A stretch of 9,961 nt of DNA from the NCBI GenBank assembly GCA_934567115.1, contig CAKTJA010000038.1, positions 1 through 9,961 on the forward strand, given 5' to 3'. Origin of the DNA: an uncultured Oscillospiraceae bacterium (GTDB lineage Bacteria > Bacillota > Clostridia > Oscillospirales > Oscillospiraceae). The notes beneath the pieces were generated by a model. That model searched no databases, was not told where the DNA came from, and worked only from the letters and a program-made list of their open reading frames with translations. Of the stretch, positions 7,068 to 9,961 are shown in pieces. The translations under genes were made by a program, and so were the position numbers. Each line of letters opens with the position of its first letter. The stretch's first letter is position 1.

Positions 7068-7194
7068 TTCGCGCCCGAGGGCGCAAAGCAGGTTGAAATC
7101 GTTTTTCCCTGCGGCCTGTGCATGGCGAAAAGCACTTCTCGCGGAGCGAGCGTCGAGCCGCCGACGGCGGCGAGGCGCAGAGCGGAGTGTCAAT
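7068..7194. other. GC-rich structured intergenic segment between ftcD and fchA
   Basis: The gap between the ftcD stop and the fchA start holds no convincing gene. It contains short inverted repeats: GCGCC/GGCGC near 7071-7084, CTCGC/GCGAG near 7139-7151, and GCCGCC/GGCGGC near 7157-7171, inside a larger imperfect foldback from CACT (about 7133) to AGTG (about 7189). AT-rich sequence flanks it on both sides. This is the look of an intergenic repeat element or a processed mRNA spacer. Whether copies exist elsewhere cannot be told here. Confidence 0.35.
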
Positions 7195-7229
7195 CTTCTC
7201 AAAATATGCCGTTGGCAATTTTTGAATGC

Positions 7230-8141
7230 TTACTCCATGTCGATCAGGTGATACTCCATCACCTGCTTCTTGCAGTCGAAATCCTTGGCCTTGAGATAGA
7301 ACTCCGCACAGTCGATCAGCGCCTTGGCGGGGGTCAGGCCGACGATCTCGCTTTCGATGACGCGGGTGCCGTACCGCTCCGCCAGCGCCTTGATCATCTC
7401 ATAGGTGACGTAGAGCGGGGTATCCTCATAGTTGACCATGTTCATGGAGACCTGCGCGATGCCGCGGTCCTCGAGCATGAAGCCCATGGCCTTGCAGCTG
7501 CGGAAGCCGCCGGAGGAGCCGCGGATGACCTTGGCGATCTTCTTGGCGATCTCAACGTCGGAGGTCTCCAGATTGCAGTTGAACGCGACGAGCGGCATGC
7601 GCGCGCCGATGGCGGTGATGCCGGCGGTGGGGTGGATCTTGCGCTCGCCGTAGTCGGGCGCCCAGTCCGGCTCGAGAAGCTTCGCGGGCATCCCCTCGAA
7701 CTCACCCTTGCGGCAGGTGGCGAGGTTGCGGCGCTCGGGACGGGTGGCGCTGTCCTCATACAGGAAGGAGGGGATCTTCAGCTCGTCCCAGATGCGCTGG
7801 GCGACGCGCTTGGACATCTCGACCGCCTCTTCGACGGTCACATCCATCTGCGGGACGAAGGGAATCACGTCGGTCGCGCCCATGCGCTTGTGCTCGCCGT
7901 GGTGCTTGTTCATGTCGATCCGCTCGGCGGCGACCTTCGTCAGGCGGAAGGCGACCTCCTCGATCGCCTCGGGAGAGCCGATCAGCGTGAAAACGCAGCG
8001 GTTGTGGTTGCCGTCGGTCTGCGCGTCGAACAGGGTGCAGCCGGGTACGCTCTGCGCGGTTTCGACAAGGGCGTTATAGGTGGCCTCGTCCTTTTCCTTG
8101 GAGCAGCTGAAATTGGGGATGCATTCGATCAGTCGTGCCAT
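7230..8141 (-). CDS. ftcD: Glutamate formimidoyltransferase
   Basis: The 303-residue cytoplasmic enzyme transfers the formimino group from N-formimino-L-glutamate to tetrahydrofolate, releasing glutamate; it is the last step of one histidine-degradation route. It opens with the family's typical ECIPNFS (6-12), then GNHNRCVFT (44-52) and HHGEHKRMGATDVIPF (80-95). H84 aligns with the catalytic His (His82) of the mammalian enzyme. HPTAGITAIGAR and the C-terminal segment also fit. The length is that of a stand-alone formiminotransferase (both subdomains, no cyclodeaminase). GGAGG (8154-8150) lies 8 nt before the ATG. A strong promoter upstream makes this the first gene of the ftcD-fchA(-hutD-folC) unit. 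Confidence 0.97.
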   Translation of the reverse strand: MARLIECIPNFSCSKEKDEATYNALVETAQSVPGCTLFDAQTDGNHNRCVFTLIGSPEAIEEVAFRLTKVAAERIDMNKHHGEHKRMGATDVIPFVPQMDVTVEEAVEMSKRVAQRIWDELKIPSFLYEDSATRPERRNLATCRKGEFEGMPAKLLEPDWAPDYGERKIHPTAGITAIGARMPLVAFNCNLETSDVEIAKKIAKVIRGSSGGFRSCKAMGFMLEDRGIAQVSMNMVNYEDTPLYVTYEMIKALAERYGTRVIESEIVGLTPAKALIDCAEFYLKAKDFDCKKQVMEYHLIDME

Positions 8142-8196
8142 GTCACTTTCCTCCGTTTTGTTTCCGTATTCGGTGCGGTCCCGAACGGTCCGCGCC

Positions 8197-8213
8197 GGGC
8201 GGCGCGGCCGCCC
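8197..8213 (-). other. GC hairpin at the 5' end of the ftcD leader
   Basis: GGGCGGC (8197-8203) pairs with GCCGCCC (8207-8213) around a 3-nt loop, about +7 to +23 of the predicted transcript. A second small pairing, TTCGG (8169-8173) with CCGAA (8181-8185), and a direct repeat CGGTCC (8176-8181, 8186-8191) follow before the ribosome binding site. No T-run, so not an attenuator of the usual form; 5'-end stabilisation is possible. Confidence 0.4.
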
Positions 8214-8225
8214 TTCTCTCTGCTC

Positions 8226-8254
8226 ATTATACCGCGCGGCGGCGGGGGCGTAAA
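8226..8254 (-). promoter_or_regulatory. Sigma-A promoter of the ftcD unit
   Basis: On the minus strand TTTACG (8254-8249) is followed after 17 nt by a perfect TATAAT (8231-8226). The predicted start is near 8219, giving a leader of about 78 nt. It lies inside the short lysR-ftcD gap. Confidence 0.8.
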
Positions 8255-8256
8255 CA

Positions 8257-8299
8257 GGTTTTCTTTCCCGTTTTTTTCGGGGAGCTTAATTTTTTTAAG
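8257..8299 (-). promoter_or_regulatory. A-tract block upstream of the ftcD promoter (UP-element-like)
   Basis: On the minus strand, A-runs lie at 8296-8290 (7 A), 8277-8271 (7 A) and 8266-8259 (AAAGAAAA). Relative to the predicted start at 8219 the last two fall at about -58 to -40, where the RNA polymerase alpha subunit contacts DNA. They stand out against very GC-rich flanks. The two 7-base runs are each bracketed by small inverted repeats: CCCG/CGGG (8267-8281) and CTTAA/TTAAG (8285-8299). Confidence 0.5.
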
Positions 8300-9191
8300 T
8301 GCGCCGTCCGGCGGCGGGCGCTTCCTCCGTAAAGCGGCGGACGCACGGCGTGCCAAGCGCCTCGTCGCTCCAGACCAGAATGGGGTAGGACTTTGCGGGA
8401 AGGCCCATGAGCGGCTTGGCGTAAATGCCGGAGTTCGGGTGCGTTTCAACGATGGAGCGCGGCAGGAAGCTTACGCCGAAGCCCGAGCGGACCAGCTGCA
8501 TCGCCATGGGCGTGTCGTAGCACTGGCAGGGGACGTTCGGCTCGAACCCGCTGCGGCGGCACTCGCCCAGAAGATAGTCGTTATAGCCCCACAGGTCGTC
8601 CGAACGCAGAAGGCACATCGCCACGCCGCGCAGCCGCTCGATGGGCACGGCGGGCAGCTCGGGCGCGGGGTCGGTCTGCTCGGTCATGATCAGCGCAAGC
8701 TCGTCCTCGCCGAGCAGCTTCTCATGCAGCCCGAGCCGCTCCTGCGTCGGGCGGCGCAGAAACAGAACGTGCAGCGCCCCACGGTCAAGGTCGGCGAGCA
8801 GGTCCTGCGGCGAGCCGAGACGGATGTAGAACTCCACCTTCGGATAACGCGCGTGAAACTGCTCAAAATACCGCAGGGCGTAGGGCATGGCGGAGTAAAT
8901 GACGCCCGCGTTGATGCGCCCGCCCTCGCCCGCGCCGACGCTTTTCACGTTTTCCTCCACGCGGCGCAGCGTGGAAAACAGCTGACGGCCCTGCCGCAGA
9001 AGGCTGCGCCCCGCCTCGGTCAGCTTCATGCCCCGGCTCTCGCGCACGAAAAGGCAGACGCCAAGCTCGTCCTCCAGCTGCGCGATCTGCCGCGAGATCG
9101 GCGGCTGCGCGACGTGCAGCGCCCGCGCCGCCGCAGAAATGCTCTTCTCCTCCGCCACCGCGAGGAAGTACTCCAGCTGCCGTATGGTCAT
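8295..9191 (-). CDS. LysR-family transcriptional regulator, probable regulator of hutU
   Basis: The 298-residue protein has the LysR winged helix-turn-helix at 1-60 (QLEYFLAVAEEKSISAAARA, then PPISRQIAQLEDELG at 30-44, ending in LTEAG). A linker helix and a two-part co-inducer-binding domain (about 90-290) follow, including the family-typical GFGVSFLPRS. The length is normal. AGAGGAG (9204-9198) sits 6 nt before the ATG. It is divergent from hutU, the classic arrangement in which such a regulator controls its neighbour and itself. The inducer is unknown; urocanate is a reasonable guess from context only. The stop lies only about 40 nt from the -35 of the ftcD promoter, with no clear terminator between, so lysR transcripts may run into ftcD. 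Confidence 0.93.
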   Translation of the reverse strand: MTIRQLEYFLAVAEEKSISAAARALHVAQPPISRQIAQLEDELGVCLFVRESRGMKLTEAGRSLLRQGRQLFSTLRRVEENVKSVGAGEGGRINAGVIYSAMPYALRYFEQFHARYPKVEFYIRLGSPQDLLADLDRGALHVLFLRRPTQERLGLHEKLLGEDELALIMTEQTDPAPELPAVPIERLRGVAMCLLRSDDLWGYNDYLLGECRRSGFEPNVPCQCYDTPMAMQLVRSGFGVSFLPRSIVETHPNSGIYAKPLMGLPAKSYPILVWSDEALGTPCVRRFTEEAPAAGRRT

Positions 9192-9212
9192 GGTCCGCTC
9201 CTCTTTCCGTCG

Positions 9213-9227
9213 ATATCAAAAAAGTAT
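9213..9227. promoter_or_regulatory. LysR-type T-N11-A box upstream of hutU
   Basis: ATAT (9213-9216), 7 nt, GTAT (9224-9227): a near-dyad with T9214 and A9226 fitting T-N11-A. Its centre (9220) is about 65 bp upstream of the predicted hutU start (9285), the usual place for the recognition site of a LysR regulator. It also lies inside the lysR leader, so a bound regulator would obstruct lysR transcription. The palindrome AAGTACTT (9244-9251, about -41 to -34) is a candidate second (activation) site. Confidence 0.45.
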
Positions 9228-9249
9228 GACAACAATATAATAGAAGTAC

Positions 9250-9278
9250 TTTTCATTATAGCAGGTTGCTGATATAAT
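9250..9278 (+). promoter_or_regulatory. Promoter of hutU
   Basis: TTTTCA (9250-9255, 4 of 6 match), a 17-nt spacer and a perfect TATAAT (9273-9278) with an extended -10 TG at 9270-9271. The predicted start is near 9285, leaving an A-rich leader of about 84 nt. The weak -35 is typical of an activator-dependent promoter. Confidence 0.65.
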
Positions 9279-9282
9279 GCAA
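9255..9282 (-). promoter_or_regulatory. Promoter of lysR, superimposed on the hutU promoter
   Basis: On the minus strand TTGCAT (9282-9277), a 16-nt spacer and a perfect TATAAT (9260-9255) with an extended TG. Its -35 overlaps the hutU -10, and its -10 touches the hutU -35. The predicted start is near 9248. A small dyad AGCA-GGT-TGCT (9260-9270) lies in the shared spacer. Confidence 0.65.
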
Positions 9283-9368
9283 GATATCAAGCAGATTGCA
9301 CAAGAATATTTTCAGAAAACGAAAAATATCGGCAAATCGCGAAAAAATCAGAAAGTGAGGAATTTTTC

Positions 9369-9961
9369 ATGCTGAATCTCGCAGACGGAGCCATGACGAT
9401 CAAGCTGGACTACGAGCTTCCCGCGTATCCGAAGATGGAAGCCTGCTATCGCCGCGCTCCCCGCCGTGAATCCCACCTGACCGAGGCCGACAAGGCGCTT
9501 GCGATCAAAAACGCCCTGCGCTATATCCATCCGGACCATCATGCGCAGATGGCGAAGGAGTTTGCCGCCGAGCTTGAGGAGCACGGCCGCATCTACGGCT
9601 ACCGCTTCCGCCCGGAGGGCAAGCTTTACGGTAAGCCCATCGACGAGTACAAGGGCAAGTGCATCGAGGGCCGCGCCATTCAGGTCATGATCGACAACAA
9701 CCTCGATTTCGACGTCGCGCTCTATCCCTACGAGCTGGTCACCTACGGCGAGACCGGTCAGGTCTGCCAGAACTGGATGCAGTACCGCCTGATCAAAAAG
9801 TACCTTGAGGAGCTGACCGACGAGCAGACTCTGGTGGTCATGTCCGGTCACCCGCTCGGACTGTTCCACTCGCACAGGCTGGCTCCGCGCGTCATCATCT
9901 CCAACGGCCTGATGGTCGGCACCTTCGACGATCAGGAGAACTTCAACCGCGCCGCCGCGCT
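9369..9961 (+). CDS. hutU: Urocanate hydratase (3' end outside window)
   Basis: The first 197 codons are present. Urocanate hydratase (imidazolonepropionate hydrolyase) converts urocanate to 4-imidazolone-5-propanoate using tightly bound NAD+, the second step of histidine degradation. Visible family sequence includes GRIYGYRFRPEG (73-84), QVMIDNNLDFDVALYPYELV (105-124) and TYGETGQ (125-131), then NWMQYRL and SGHPLGLF. The second half of this stretch lines up with the N-terminus of the shorter Pseudomonas enzyme (ELVVYGGIGRA..., QSGKPVGVF), so about 110 residues are an N-terminal extension typical of the long clostridial type. GTGAGG (9355-9360) lies 8 nt before ATG 9369, favouring it over ATG 9393. 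hutH and hutI may lie downstream, outside the window. Confidence 0.95.
   Translation, partial: MLNLADGAMTIKLDYELPAYPKMEACYRRAPRRESHLTEADKALAIKNALRYIHPDHHAQMAKEFAAELEEHGRIYGYRFRPEGKLYGKPIDEYKGKCIEGRAIQVMIDNNLDFDVALYPYELVTYGETGQVCQNWMQYRLIKKYLEELTDEQTLVVMSGHPLGLFHSHRLAPRVIISNGLMVGTFDDQENFNRAAA

Noticed and set aside
7188..7193. Perfect TTGACA on the minus strand upstream of fchA
   Set aside because: No -10-like sequence lies 15-19 nt downstream; that stretch is entirely GC-rich.
7041..7202. Upstream extension of fchA adding 54 residues
   Set aside because: The added residues are Arg-rich and low-complexity, and a ribosome binding site with an ATG at 7040 gives the normal family length.
7059..9272. 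737-codon open frame on the plus strand opposite ftcD and lysR
   Set aside because: It spans two well-supported opposite genes and their promoter gap; its composition and lack of motifs mark it as an antisense shadow.
9277..9375. 32-codon open frame in the hutU leader whose TGA overlaps the hutU start (ATGCTGA), suggesting a leader peptide
   Set aside because: Its ATG lies inside the predicted hutU -10 and ahead of the predicted start, it has only a weak GCAGG upstream, and it contains no histidines. It would matter only if transcription began further upstream, for example from TATAAT at 9236-9241, which lacks a good -35.

Overview
The window is GC-rich, has strong AGGAGG-type ribosome binding sites, and encodes proteins typical of anaerobic gut Clostridia: a DUF3798 lipoprotein, an SLH-bearing secreted peptidase and a long clostridial-type urocanate hydratase. 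A member of the Oscillospiraceae or a close relative is the best guess. This rests on protein character and codon style, not on a marker gene. No rRNA, tRNA, CRISPR array, insertion sequence or phage gene was seen.

Layout. Positions 1-773 (-) hold most of a DUF3798-type substrate-binding lipoprotein, cut by the left edge. It is divergent from tmk (1059-1718, +), a thymidylate kinase of unusual motif. A short gap leads to a 785-residue secreted M13 metallopeptidase with N-terminal SLH modules (1762-4119, +). A 13-bp hairpin (4171-4200) with a T-run on the minus strand separates these from a block of minus-strand genes. Read in their own direction these are lysR (9191-8295), ftcD (8141-7230), fchA (7040-6408), hutD (6219-5650) and folC (5628-4345). 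The start of hutU (9369 onward, +) runs off the right edge.

The right half is a histidine-degradation locus. HutU hydrates urocanate; an imidazolonepropionase (not in the window) would give formiminoglutamate; FtcD moves the formimino group to tetrahydrofolate; FchA releases ammonia and gives methenyl-tetrahydrofolate. FolC makes the polyglutamylated folate these enzymes work on, and HutD is a small cupin-like protein linked to control of histidine use. The LysR gene lies back to back with hutU. Their promoter elements are superimposed, and a T-N11-A box centred about 65 bp upstream of the predicted hutU start suggests direct control of hutU and self-repression of lysR.

The content is largely recognisable metabolism. 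The items most worth a second look are the lysR/hutU regulatory region, the A-tract-boosted ftcD promoter, the paired TTGCAA dyad at the lipoprotein promoter, the SLH-M13 architecture, the divergent tmk and the structured intergenic gaps.
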